Source: Parapedobacter sp051400755 (GTDB lineage: Bacteria; Bacteroidota; Bacteroidia; Sphingobacteriales; Sphingobacteriaceae). From it: DNA of 64,000 nt. Each line of letters starts with the position of its first letter. Position 1 is the first letter of the stretch. This document shows positions 43,287-51,616 of this stretch, one piece after another. Below the pieces are notes generated by a model. That model saw only the letters and a program-made list of their open reading frames with translations. It was not told the origin of the DNA and did not search any database. The stretch spans positions 992,001 to 1,056,000 of the forward strand of contig NZ_JBLFFL010000001.1 of NCBI RefSeq assembly GCF_051400755.1. Reading direction: 5' to 3'. A program made the translations under genes and the position numbers.

Positions 43287-43294
43287 CAAATCTA
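43287..43294 (-). promoter_or_regulatory. Possible -7 box of an internal nuoB promoter
   Basis: TAGATTTG on the minus strand fits TAnnTTTG exactly. A start about seven bases on would place the hairpin at 43251-43284 at the very 5' end of a nuoB-N transcript. No convincing -33 TTTG is seen. Confidence 0.4.
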
Positions 43295-43350
43295 CGATAT
43301 ATTGCCCGTTAAAACGGTTAATTGTATTATTTAGAACGGTTCTAACATAA

Positions 43351-43728
43351 TTATTCCCACTCCAAAGCACGTTTTTTTATCACGTAAATAAAGCCTAGGA
43401 GCAACAATGCCATGAACACAAACATTTCGATCAAACCCGACAGTCCAAACTCGCGGAAATTGACCGCCCATGGGTACATGAAAATTACCTCAATGTCGAA
43501 AATTACGAACAAAATAGCCACGATGAAATACTTGATCGAGAACGGCTGCCGGGCATTGCCGATTACATCAATTCCCGACTCAAACGCCCCCAATTTCGTG
43601 TCGGTTTTTACTTTAGGTCCAATGAAGTGGGTCAATAAAATCACTCCCACCGAGAACAGCGCGGCTACACCGAACTGGATCAAAATGGGCAAATAATCAC
43701 TGGGTACATTTAATACTTCGGGTTCCAT
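43351..43728 (-). CDS. nuoA: NADH-quinone oxidoreductase subunit A
   Basis: A 125-residue three-helix subunit, first in the operon. The loop between helices 1 and 2 contains KLGAFESGIDVIGNARQPFS, the E-S-G-x-D/P-x-x-x-x-A-R-x-x-F/F-S signature of NuoA, and helix 2 begins IKYFIVAILFVIFDIEVIFM with its conserved acidic residues. It contacts NuoH and the quinone chamber. A good -7 box lies 24 bases before its ATG. A terminator-like hairpin follows it before nuoB. Confidence 0.95.
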   Translation of the reverse strand: MEPEVLNVPSDYLPILIQFGVAALFSVGVILLTHFIGPKVKTDTKLGAFESGIDVIGNARQPFSIKYFIVAILFVIFDIEVIFMYPWAVNFREFGLSGLIEMFVFMALLLLGFIYVIKKRALEWE

Positions 43729-43751
43729 ATTTCAATCACCGTTTGATGCGT

Positions 43752-43759
43752 CAAAGCTA
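43752..43759 (-). promoter_or_regulatory. Probable -7 box of the nuo operon promoter
   Basis: TAGCTTTG on the minus strand fits TAnnTTTG perfectly, 24 bases before the nuoA ATG. The region where a -33 element would fall lies inside the terminator hairpin at 43761-43799, and no TTTG is seen there. Confidence 0.5.
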
Positions 43760-43760
43760 A

Positions 43761-43799
43761 AAAATAAAGCGCTAATTCTAAAAATTAGCGCTTTATTTT
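43761..43799 (-). terminator. Perfect 16-bp hairpin, bidirectional terminator
   Basis: AAAATAAAGCGCTAAT (43761-43776) and ATTAGCGCTTTATTTT (43784-43799) pair fully around a seven-base loop. On the minus strand it ends with a T-rich run and lies 19 bases after the TPR gene stop, so it ends the Ton cluster transcript immediately before the nuoA promoter. Confidence 0.85.
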
Positions 43800-43818
43800 A
43801 GGCATCCAATATGCGTGT

Positions 43819-45555
43819 TTACTGCTGCGGGGTACCAGTAGCATTTGCTGATGTATCCTGCTCCAGATACTCCAACGTCTGTTTGGCGTATTCGTTGTTC
43901 GGATCGATCTTCAGCGTCTCCGTCAAATACTGTCTAGCCTTCTGATAGTCCTTTTGCTTCGTGCTGATGAAGGCGAGGTTGTTGTAAATTTCTACCAGAT
44001 TTTTCTTGGCTAACTCATAATCCTGTCCGCCTTTTTGGGTAACCACTTCGATATATTTTTCGAAATAAGGTATCGACAGGCCTTTGGGGTTCTCTGCATC
44101 ATCCAATAATGCATTCGCCCGTGCACGGTATAAATAAGCCTCCTGTGTGGTGGGCGCTTTCGCAATAACCAATCCGAACGCCGTATCGGCCTTCTGGAGC
44201 AGCGCTTTACCTTCTGGAGTGTCACGCTTATCAGGGCTGGCGCCGGCAACATATGTGGACAGTCCCAAATAGTAATTGTCAAATATATAGTTGCGAGCCG
44301 TAGGCGTGCTGGCCGGAATTTCGAAAATACTGGCCGCTTCAGGATATTTCTTCTGGCTGAAAAATTCCAATCCCGCATCGTGCAGGTCGTCAGCGATGGA
44401 TGAATCCATTTCAACAGCTTTTTTCAATTGGGCGATCCCCTTGTCGAACGCGGCTTGGTCGGTCGGTGTTTGAGTGGCGGCCAGCTTCACGTCAACCAGC
44501 CCGGAGTGCAGGTAATCAAGCGGTATGATCCGATCTGCTTCCATCTTAGCGAACAAGTTATCCAGCGCTGTTTTACTTTCCTGGTACTGATTATTTACAT
44601 ATGCAGAATAACCGAGGTAACGGAGCACTTTTGGATTGACGTCTTCCACCTTTGCTAACTCGGCGGCCTGCACTTGTAATTCATTATAATCTTTCGCAAA
44701 AACCAAGAAGTCGGCATACCGGATACGCGATTCGACCGTGTAATCCGTTTTGTCCATGTACTGCTTGTAGAAGCCTACCGCGTCGCGGTTCCGTTGATTA
44801 TACGTCGCCGTATCTGTGGCTGTAAGCGCCCAAGCGTGGTATGTTTCAGCCAGCTCCCGGTAAGTAGGCGCAAAATCGGGCACTTCGCTTGAAATTTTCT
44901 TCAAGCCGTCGATCGCTTCCTGCCAAGCGTGTGAGCCCCGCTTAATGACTTCCATCTGTACACGGGCTTGGGTAAGCGTATTATCCAACGTGGCCGCATC
45001 CCGGTAATTCTTAAAGGCCATACTAGCATTTTTCAGCCCGAAATAGGCATCACCCAACGCCAATGGCACAAAAGGGTCCTCGGCATTCTTCGCTTTAGCC
45101 TGATCTAAGTACTCCACGGCCTTTTGGTAGTTTGGCGTCGGTGCTTCAATATAGGCCTGTCCGATGTGGTAAAGCTCTAAATAGTCCTTACGTTTCAGCT
45201 TGGCTGTCGCCTCTGTAAATTTGGTGGCAGCAGCTGTTGAATCCTCGTTGTACAGGTCCACAATGCCCTGTCCGACTTTATTCAAATTGTTTTTCGGATC
45301 AGCGGTCAGTCCTTGACCAAAAACACTCAACGCCGAGTCCAGGTGCTCATTCTGTATGTGCACCAGCCCTAAATAAAAGTAGTTATCTCCATCCTTGGGC
45401 TTGTTTTTCACAAGTGTTTCCAACATACCCTTCGCTTGCGCAAACTGCTCGGCATTGATTGCCTTTTTCGCATCATCTAAGCTCTGCGCCCGTACTCCCG
45501 TAACCACAAAAGCAAGGGATATACCCCATATCATTGCTTTCTTCATCATGTTCAT
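43819..45555 (-). CDS. Exported TPR protein of the Ton cluster
   Basis: A 578-residue protein with a signal peptide (KKAMIWGISLAFVVTGVRAQ) and TPR repeats over most of its length, clear in KDGDNYFYLGLVHIQNEHLD and in the last units RQYLTETLKIDPNNEYAKQT. The C-terminus is low complexity (TSANATGTPQQ). It would act in the periplasm as a protein-binding scaffold. It is the last gene of the exbB to PstS transcript, 26 bases after the PstS-like gene, and ends at the strong hairpin at 43761. Such a TPR gene often closes this cluster in Sphingobacteria; its exact role is not established. Confidence 0.88.
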   Translation of the reverse strand: MNMMKKAMIWGISLAFVVTGVRAQSLDDAKKAINAEQFAQAKGMLETLVKNKPKDGDNYFYLGLVHIQNEHLDSALSVFGQGLTADPKNNLNKVGQGIVDLYNEDSTAAATKFTEATAKLKRKDYLELYHIGQAYIEAPTPNYQKAVEYLDQAKAKNAEDPFVPLALGDAYFGLKNASMAFKNYRDAATLDNTLTQARVQMEVIKRGSHAWQEAIDGLKKISSEVPDFAPTYRELAETYHAWALTATDTATYNQRNRDAVGFYKQYMDKTDYTVESRIRYADFLVFAKDYNELQVQAAELAKVEDVNPKVLRYLGYSAYVNNQYQESKTALDNLFAKMEADRIIPLDYLHSGLVDVKLAATQTPTDQAAFDKGIAQLKKAVEMDSSIADDLHDAGLEFFSQKKYPEAASIFEIPASTPTARNYIFDNYYLGLSTYVAGASPDKRDTPEGKALLQKADTAFGLVIAKAPTTQEAYLYRARANALLDDAENPKGLSIPYFEKYIEVVTQKGGQDYELAKKNLVEIYNNLAFISTKQKDYQKARQYLTETLKIDPNNEYAKQTLEYLEQDTSANATGTPQQ

Positions 45556-45581
45556 TTTTATTTAGTGTTTAACTTTATTTA

Positions 45582-46490
45582 CTATCTAATAATCAATTCT
45601 CTTGGCGGCAGGCTATCGGGCATCAAACCCGACTTCAATATCACCCGCTGGCCAGACTCTCCGGTAAGAAACGCTGCAAACCCCATGCCCAAACTCTTTC
45701 GGGGCTCCGCATTAATAATATAAACGGGGCGTGACAGGGGATAAAGCCCATCGGCCAGATTGGACTGCGAAGGCTTGTAATACCCATCGCTTCCCGGTTT
45801 TCCAGCCTGGTTCTTGACCCCCAACACCTTTATTCCTTCGGCATATAGCTGTAGATTACTGTCGGGCCTAACGATCCAGTTAATTCCCACCACGCCCACC
45901 GACTGCGGCGTTTCGTAGACATATTTCAACACCTCACTGTTTGATTTCAGCGCATATATGCCTGTTTTTGGCAACGAATCGACCCCAGCCAGCGTTTTCA
46001 AAAAGCGAACGGTACTGGAATTCGGGTTATCAAATACCAGCCTGTCTAACCGTTCGGTGGGACCGTTGCCCCGCATGACTTCAATGATGTCATCCACTGT
46101 CAACGCCGAGTCAGGATAATTTTTATTGGCTATCAATGCTATCGCATCGGTAGCAAACTGATATACCCGGGGCTCGAATTGCCTAGCTTCAAAGAACTTC
46201 TCTTCCTCCTCAGTCAACTGCCTTGTCAACACGACCACTTCGATCTCTTTGTTCAGGAGTTTGGCAGCGATTTGGTTCTCCTGTCCGCCTGACAAGGCCA
46301 CATCAGCCTGTTTATACAGGTGCTCAAAGACCACCACTTGCTCCTCCATGATCGGAAGTAACGTCTCATCGACCAACACATTCAGCTGACCGCCCACTAT
46401 CGTCCGGTTTTCCGCTGGTTTCGGATTATTGCATGACCAAAAGGAATTTGCAAGACCAAAAATGAGCGGTAATAATACTAATTTTTTCAT
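45582..46490 (-). CDS. PstS-like substrate-binding lipoprotein
   Basis: A 302-residue lipoprotein with a signal ending in SFWSC (Cys20). The body has the PstS-like fold markers GGQENQIAAKLLNKEIEVVV, the nucleotide-sized strand ATDAIALIANKNYPDSALTV, the loop FDNPNSSTVRFLKTLAG, and ETPQSVGVVGINWI. These are the places where phosphate-binding proteins contact their ligand, though the usual T-G-S-G/S-S-G-T pattern is not exact. No PstCAB genes are near, and the gene lies in the Ton cluster, so it may have another role or feed an outer-membrane system. Not firmly a phosphate transporter component. Confidence 0.85.
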   Translation of the reverse strand: MKKLVLLPLIFGLANSFWSCNNPKPAENRTIVGGQLNVLVDETLLPIMEEQVVVFEHLYKQADVALSGGQENQIAAKLLNKEIEVVVLTRQLTEEEEKFFEARQFEPRVYQFATDAIALIANKNYPDSALTVDDIIEVMRGNGPTERLDRLVFDNPNSSTVRFLKTLAGVDSLPKTGIYALKSNSEVLKYVYETPQSVGVVGINWIVRPDSNLQLYAEGIKVLGVKNQAGKPGSDGYYKPSQSNLADGLYPLSRPVYIINAEPRKSLGMGFAAFLTGESGQRVILKSGLMPDSLPPRELIIR

Positions 46491-46539
46491 AACAATGAAA
46501 AAATATCGTCCTTTTTTTCAAAAATCACCATTTCCGAAT

Positions 46540-46773
46540 CTACCGATTCTGCCAAAGACGCACAAAGCGAAAAAAAGAATAAACGACCAGTAATATTCCA
46601 AATATCGTCCGCAACGTGCTATCCATCTCGAGCGGAAAGTCCTTCCAAAAGATAATGACCATGCCCAGTACGAAATAAAGACCGAACATGAACAGGCCTA
46701 AAACAGACAGAAACCGCTTGGTGGGCGATTTCTGTCTGCCATTACTATCTTCTCTATACCCCTGCGTAGCCAA
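46540..46773 (-). CDS. Small two-helix membrane protein of the Ton cluster
   Basis: The frame between TonB and the PstS-like gene encodes a small protein with two helices, RFLSVLGLFMFGLYFVLGMV and LRTIFGILLVVYSFFRFVRL. I place the start at the TTG at 46773 (77 residues), just after the TonB stop at 46782. An in-frame ATG at 46860 would overlap tonB by 79 bases and add a polar tail, which seems less likely; the start is uncertain. Genes of this kind recur at this place in related genomes, so it is probably a real member of the operon, with unknown function. Confidence 0.65.
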   Translation of the reverse strand: MATQGYREDSNGRQKSPTKRFLSVLGLFMFGLYFVLGMVIIFWKDFPLEMDSTLRTIFGILLVVYSFFRFVRLWQNR

Positions 46774-46781
46774 TGTTATAC

Positions 46782-47618
46782 TTACTGCTGGAGATTGAGC
46801 CGGATAGGCAAGGTATAGGCTACCCGTACTGGACGTCCATTCTGTATACCGGGACTCCATTTAGCTGCCTTCCCCAGTAACTTGACGGCCGCTTCTCCGG
46901 TACCGTATTTCAAATCCCTGACCACTTTGATGTCCGTCAAACTACCATCGCGTTCTACTACGAACGAGATCTGCACCTGACCATTCACCCCGGCCTCAAT
47001 AGCGGCCTGCGGATAATCGTAATTATCTGCGACCCATTTCATAAATGCAGGCAAACCTCCAGGTGGCTCTGGGTTGATCTCCACCGACTGGAAAATCGTA
47101 TTGTCATTTCCGGTTTCCGTCACCTCCGCGTCGATCTCTCCTTCACCTACGGGTAGATCGATGCGTATATCGGCGTTCGGATCACCCTCAATCGTCTTCG
47201 CCCCCGGGTCCGCCAACTTCAATTGCTCCACCGTAGGCGGCTCTTCATCCTGTACCTCCTCTGCCGGCACGACCTTCGGCTCTGGCATCCGCACCTGGTC
47301 TACCCGTGGTGGCGGTGGCTCCACAGGCTGCGGGGGAGGAGGTTCCTCCTCGTTCACAGGTGGCGGCTCCGAAAGCGTTACTTCCGTTTCCAGCAATTGT
47401 TCTGTCGGCTCATTATTACCCAGGTCCAGCCCCACCCACCGGGCAATCGCCGGTGATAGCAATAGCAGTACAAAGGCAATAGAAGCCGAAAACAACCCGA
47501 TATTAGTAGCTCTTGGCGACAATTTACGGAGATCGTATGCTCCGTAAGTCTTGTTCCGACCTTCAAACACCACATCGAGCCATTCCTTCTTAAAAATATC
47601 CAATTTCGAACCTAACAT
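46782..47618 (-). CDS. tonB: TonB energy transducer
   Basis: A 278-residue protein with the usual three parts: a cytoplasmic lead and one membrane helix at about 39-58 (GLFSASIAFVLLLLSPAIAR), a Pro/Glu-rich periplasmic spacer (PPPVNEEEPPPPQPVEPPPP), and a C-terminal TonB domain from about 190, with PQAAIEAGVNGQVQISFVVE and AAKWSPGIQNGRPVRVAYTL. It carries proton-motive force from ExbB/ExbD to outer-membrane receptors. It is preceded by exbD within 24 bases. Confidence 0.94.
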   Translation of the reverse strand: MLGSKLDIFKKEWLDVVFEGRNKTYGAYDLRKLSPRATNIGLFSASIAFVLLLLSPAIARWVGLDLGNNEPTEQLLETEVTLSEPPPVNEEEPPPPQPVEPPPPRVDQVRMPEPKVVPAEEVQDEEPPTVEQLKLADPGAKTIEGDPNADIRIDLPVGEGEIDAEVTETGNDNTIFQSVEINPEPPGGLPAFMKWVADNYDYPQAAIEAGVNGQVQISFVVERDGSLTDIKVVRDLKYGTGEAAVKLLGKAAKWSPGIQNGRPVRVAYTLPIRLNLQQ

Positions 47619-47642
47619 AGCTATCCTATTATGTGGTTATTA

Positions 47643-48155
47643 TTAATCATTATACAAGTTGTCCCGTTGCAGCACCTCGATTTCCGGATCGCTTATGGTA
47701 CCAATCATGTAGATGGGCGCTTTGATGATGTTCATCTCATCCAGGATATCCACGAGGTTCCGATGTGTCGACTTCTCGCTCGGGCGTAATACGATGATCA
47801 AATCCTTCCCCGTCTGCTGCTTTACCTGATCCATCTTTTTGAGCAATATCGGCCGGATTCCATCCTTACCATAGTCCACGATCTCTGGACCCTCTATAGG
47901 GGCGCTATAACCGCCATGATACCATTCGATCTTATTATTGCTGCCGAGCAGCAATGTCAGTGTCCGGTTATCAGCCACCTCAAGCCTATCCTCCGGATCT
48001 TCCTCATTCTTGTCCGGCATCGCCACGTCCATGGCATTGGGCTTGTTGATGGAGGTCGTAAGCATAAAGAACGTGATCAGGAGGAAGGCCAGGTCTACCA
48101 TGGCCGTCAAATCCACTCTCGGCTGCTGCTTACCCCCGGTATTTAATTCTGCCAT
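47643..48155 (-). CDS. exbD: ExbD-type biopolymer transport protein, second copy
   Basis: A 170-residue protein with the ExbD layout: short cytoplasmic N-terminus, a helix containing the conserved Asp (VDLTAMVDLAFLLITFFMLT), then a periplasmic domain (DLIIVLRPSEKSTHRNLVDI). The helix Asp is essential for proton coupling in the family. It is one of two different ExbD copies in this operon; two copies are common in Bacteroidota. Confidence 0.94.
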   Translation of the reverse strand: MAELNTGGKQQPRVDLTAMVDLAFLLITFFMLTTSINKPNAMDVAMPDKNEEDPEDRLEVADNRTLTLLLGSNNKIEWYHGGYSAPIEGPEIVDYGKDGIRPILLKKMDQVKQQTGKDLIIVLRPSEKSTHRNLVDILDEMNIIKAPIYMIGTISDPEIEVLQRDNLYND

Positions 48156-48190
48156 TTTTTTATCTTGTTAATACTGTTAAAACGTAGTCC

Positions 48191-48820
48191 CTAAAAGTCC
48201 TCACCACCGCGCAAGCTGGTGATCAAACTGAACTTGTTCACTTTCTGGCTTTGCAACACGTCGATCACCTTTTTGATCTCGGGATATTTCTCTTCTGCAT
48301 CGCCTTTTATCGACACCCTCATTTCCACGTTTTTGAGTTCCTTGGTTGCCACGCGGGCCGAATAAATCCAGTGGAACAATTCGTTGTTGAGCGCGTCTGT
48401 GGTATCCACCGGGATACCGGGCTGCAGACCGGGTTTTACCCGATCATTTGGTCCCATGTTGATGATCTCCTTGAGGTTGCCTATCGGCACGCCAAAATTA
48501 TCAATTGTCGCAAACGTTGCTTTCTCTTCTGGAGAAAACGGAGTGGAATACTTTTCAGACATCAGTTCTAACATCCTGCTCCGTACATTCCTATTGACGA
48601 TACCGAAAAACACCTTACCCCCGTCACCCACGGTAATCAAACCCAAGTCATCATCGGGCACCTTCGTTTGTGTAACCGAAGCAGGCGTGTCTACCTGCAA
48701 TGGCTCAGGTTGCCGGGCTGTGGCGGTCAATATAAAGAATGTGAGCAACAGGAAGGACACGTCGCACATGGCGGTCATGTCTATCGTCGTACTGGCTCTT
48801 TTTACTTTAACCCTTGGCAT
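48191..48820 (-). CDS. exbD: ExbD-type biopolymer transport protein, first copy
   Basis: A 209-residue ExbD paralogue with helix STTIDMTAMCDVSFLLLTFF, where the functional Asp is kept, and a longer periplasmic portion ending IKKVIDVLQSQKVNKFSLIT. It lies 78 bases after the ExbB gene and 35 before the second exbD. The periplasmic parts of the two copies differ strongly, so they likely form a heteromer. Confidence 0.94.
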   Translation of the reverse strand: MPRVKVKRASTTIDMTAMCDVSFLLLTFFILTATARQPEPLQVDTPASVTQTKVPDDDLGLITVGDGGKVFFGIVNRNVRSRMLELMSEKYSTPFSPEEKATFATIDNFGVPIGNLKEIINMGPNDRVKPGLQPGIPVDTTDALNNELFHWIYSARVATKELKNVEMRVSIKGDAEEKYPEIKKVIDVLQSQKVNKFSLITSLRGGEDF

Positions 48821-48898
48821 ATCTGCTCCTTTTTATCTTTATTAATGATGCAAAACTCCTCCGCATTCCATAAACGGGCCGTCGGAAAAATTCATTTT

Positions 48899-49729
48899 TT
48901 ATTTATGTGATGCAGCGTATGTCTGAACGATCGAGAATCCAGCCTCGTCAATCGAATACGTCAAGGTGTCGATTTTTGAAGTAAAAATGTTGTAAAACAC
49001 AATGGCAATAGCAGAAGTAGCAATACCCGTTGCCGTGTTGATCAACGCCTCAGAGATACCGTTTGCCAACTGAGTTGAATCTGGGGTACCACCGGTTGCC
49101 AACGCCGAGAACGCCTTGATCATACCCGTTACAGTACCCAACAGACCGGTCAATGTACCAATGGAAACCAATGTAGCAATGATCGTCAGGTTCTTCTCCA
49201 ACATCGGCATTTCCAATGCAGTCGCTTCTTCGATTTCCTTTTGAATCGCCACGGTAGCTTGATCAGTATCCAGGTTAGGATTAGCGGACACGTCTTTATA
49301 CTTCAACAGACCTGCTTTAATCACATTGGCTACCGAACCTTGCTGCTTGTCACATTCTGAGATTGCCGAATCGATATTGCCGCCACCGATGAGGGATTGG
49401 ATTTTACGCACAAAGATCCCGACATTGCCTTTTCCAGAAGCCCGGCCAATGACGATGAACCGCTCGATTGCAAAGACCCATACCATCAGGAACAAGCCCA
49501 ACAGCACTGGAACGACAAATCCTGCGTGATACACCATGCCCAAATAGTTGCCTTCTACCGGCCGATTTTCTGGATTACCATCCACAAAGTTATTCGGGTC
49601 ACCCATGATATACCTCCAGACCAGCGCTCCGATAACGAAGCAAATAATAATTGCCAGACTCGCAAAAACGTTCGAAGATGAGTTGCTTTTCTCTTTTTTT
49701 GCTGTACTTGTTTTTGGTGCGTTTGCCAT
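48899..49729 (-). CDS. exbB: ExbB/TolQ/MotA-type proton channel protein
   Basis: A 276-residue membrane protein with an extra N-terminal helix (SLAIIICFVIGALVWRYIMG) and the ExbB core of three helices, including GLFLMVWVFAIERFIVIGRA, GTLTGLLGTVTGMIKAFSAL and LANGISEALINTATGIATSA. The last two carry the conserved Thr and small residues around the channel pore. First gene of the Ton cluster, with a promoter 91 bases upstream. Confidence 0.95.
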   Translation of the reverse strand: MANAPKTSTAKKEKSNSSSNVFASLAIIICFVIGALVWRYIMGDPNNFVDGNPENRPVEGNYLGMVYHAGFVVPVLLGLFLMVWVFAIERFIVIGRASGKGNVGIFVRKIQSLIGGGNIDSAISECDKQQGSVANVIKAGLLKYKDVSANPNLDTDQATVAIQKEIEEATALEMPMLEKNLTIIATLVSIGTLTGLLGTVTGMIKAFSALATGGTPDSTQLANGISEALINTATGIATSAIAIVFYNIFTSKIDTLTYSIDEAGFSIVQTYAASHK

Positions 49730-49820
49730 TTTCTTAATTTTTAGATTTTAATGTTGTTAAATATGATTTTTAAGTAATTTGTGCAATTTAGTTCCTTGTC
49801 AACCATCAACATGGTTAAAG

Positions 49821-49849
49821 CAAATATAGTGTTTTATACTAAAAACAAA
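49821..49849 (-). promoter_or_regulatory. Promoter of the exbB-exbD-tonB operon
   Basis: On the minus strand TTTG (49849-49846), a 17-base spacer and TATATTTG (49828-49821) match the Bacteroidota -33/-7 consensus. It is 91 bases from the exbB start. The spacer resembles the HEPN operon promoter closely (see 26111). Confidence 0.65.
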
Positions 49850-49867
49850 ATCTTCGCCAATAATTGT

Positions 49868-50165
49868 TTAGTAAACTTTCTTTACTTATCAAGGAGTGCG
49901 CAGCAGCAGCATCAGCACACCCAACAAACATCGCCTCTGTAATCCAAAAGCAATTTTTTTACAATGAAAACCATTTTTTTTTGTAATTGCAAATTAAACA
50001 TTCAATAAATAACGATTTAGTAAGGGATGAACAGTTTCTTTTACATTTATAACGATATTTAACCGTCAACCAACCTGTATATAATAACCTTATTACAAAT
50101 AATTTAAGCAAATGATTGCTTTTGCTTAAGGAATATTATATTTTAATTGTTACGTTTAGGTTATG
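49868..50165. other. AT-rich intergenic stretch, no gene seen
   Basis: Between the exbB promoter and the SUI1 gene end lies a very AT-rich stretch. I see no open frame with coding character, no clear terminator and no RNA gene; a CAG-rich run near 49905 is the only distinctive feature. Confidence 0.5.
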
Positions 50166-50504
50166 TCATCCTCCGGCCAACTTCGCACGGTATCCCGCTT
50201 CTTTCAATAATTGCAACACTCGTTGCCTGAAATCGCCCTGTACAATGATTTCTCCATGCTTTGCACTGCCTCCAACCCCACATTTTTGCTTGAGCTGTTT
50301 ACCCAGCGCTTCCAGATCTTCTTTCGTGCCGACGAAGCCCGTCACCACCGTCGCCACCTTACCTCCGCGCATTTTCCTATCCAGCATCACCCGCAAATCC
50401 TGCTGGTGATTGGGCGGTGTCATCACCGCATCCGATCCTTCCGTTTGATAGGCAAAGGTCTCATCCGTAGAATACACAATCCCGCTATATGGCTGTTTCT
50501 TCAT
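50166..50504 (-). CDS. SUI1/YciH-family translation initiation factor
   Basis: A 112-residue protein of the eIF1/YciH family. The core reads RKMRGGKVATVVTGFVGTKE, then KQLKQKCGVGGSAKHGEIIV and QGDFRQRVLQLLKEAGYRAK, which together are the SUI1 fold (K-G-x-V-T-x-V-x-G and C-G-x-G-G). In bacteria such proteins are thought to influence start-site fidelity, but the role is not essential. It is a single gene. Confidence 0.93.
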   Translation of the reverse strand: MKKQPYSGIVYSTDETFAYQTEGSDAVMTPPNHQQDLRVMLDRKMRGGKVATVVTGFVGTKEDLEALGKQLKQKCGVGGSAKHGEIIVQGDFRQRVLQLLKEAGYRAKLAGG

Positions 50505-50563
50505 ATCAAAGTAAACGACTGTTTCTCAAATAAATTACATTTCAGGATGAATTGCCCGCTTCT

Positions 50564-51442
50564 TCAACAGATGATGTTCAATGTAGCCGGATTCACACCT
50601 ATCTCCAATATTATTCCCATTTCTTTCGGTTCGCCATCGATATGCACGGTGGCGGCAGATTCCCGCTCGATGCGGATTCGCCGACCCGGAACAATTTCCA
50701 CGTATTCGGATTGGTCTGCCGTTTTATTAAATAAATGAAACACCATCATCGGCATCGTATATAACGGAAATTGCTTAATAATGCACACGTCCAACATCCC
50801 GTCCGTTACGGATGCCTGTGGAGCGATGTACGCATTGTTACCATATTGGGGCGAATTGGCGACACTGATCATAAATGCTTCCCGTTCATAAATCTCACCG
50901 TCGATATCCAGGGTGTACCGTTTGGGTTTATACGTGCCAATCTCTGTCAGCACCGCCTTCAAATAACCGATTGGTCCGCGAAGCTTATCGTTGGCAAACC
51001 GATCGCTTACCGAAGCGTCGAATCCGATGCCCGCCATGTTAAAAAACGGAAATCCGTTTATGCTGCCGCTATCGATCGTGATGTGTTCAAATCGATTCAA
51101 CCGCCGGACTGCCGCCCGTTCGTTGAGCGGAATACCCAGATAAAGCGCCAACCCATTACCCGATCCTTCGGGTACGATTCCCAGCGCGGTACTCGTACCA
51201 TTCAACGCAGAAGCAACTTCATTGATGGTCCCGTCGCCCCCTACGGCTACTACCACGTCCACCTGGTCTTTCATTGCTTGCTTGCTTAGCATATTTGCAT
51301 GCCCAGGATGTTTGGTGACCGCAAATTCAGCATCGTATACGGCCAAATCAAGGTCTTCAAGGACCCGCTTTTCAAAGCCTTTTTTCTTCTTGCCCCCGGA
51401 TATCGGATTAACGACAAATAAAATCCGCTTTCTTTTCCCCAT
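50564..51442 (-). CDS. DagK/YegS-type lipid kinase
   Basis: The ATG at 51442 gives 292 residues (MGKRKRILFVVNPISGG); the upstream frame extension reaches into the promoter of metK and is rejected. The diacylglycerol-kinase catalytic fold shows VVAVGGDGTINEVAS with the nucleotide-binding GGDGT at 68-72 and IVPEGSGNGLALYLG. It phosphorylates a lipid such as diacylglycerol, though sphingolipid substrates are possible in this phylum. It is divergent from metK with 174 bases between. Confidence 0.92.
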   Translation of the reverse strand: MGKRKRILFVVNPISGGKKKKGFEKRVLEDLDLAVYDAEFAVTKHPGHANMLSKQAMKDQVDVVVAVGGDGTINEVASALNGTSTALGIVPEGSGNGLALYLGIPLNERAAVRRLNRFEHITIDSGSINGFPFFNMAGIGFDASVSDRFANDKLRGPIGYLKAVLTEIGTYKPKRYTLDIDGEIYEREAFMISVANSPQYGNNAYIAPQASVTDGMLDVCIIKQFPLYTMPMMVFHLFNKTADQSEYVEIVPGRRIRIERESAATVHIDGEPKEMGIILEIGVNPATLNIIC

Positions 51443-51565
51443 GCGATTAGTTACCACTACAAAAGTATCAGCATAAACGATATAATCTATATCCGCTATT
51501 ATAATTGATGAAAACTTAACATACCGTTCGATTGGAAGTAACAACCAATTACATTGCGCCACTGT

Positions 51566-51595
51566 TTTGAAAACAATAAAAGTATCGTAGCTTTG
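51566..51595 (+). promoter_or_regulatory. metK promoter
   Basis: TTTG (51566-51569), an 18-base spacer and TAGCTTTG (51588-51595) match the Bacteroidota consensus well. The expected start leaves a leader of only about 15 bases, too short for a SAM riboswitch. Confidence 0.75.
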
Positions 51596-51616
51596 CAGCC
51601 AAAATTAGAATACCAC

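Noticed and set aside
51570..51616. SAM riboswitch in the metK leader
   Set aside because: The promoter leaves a leader of only about 15 bases, with no room for an aptamer.
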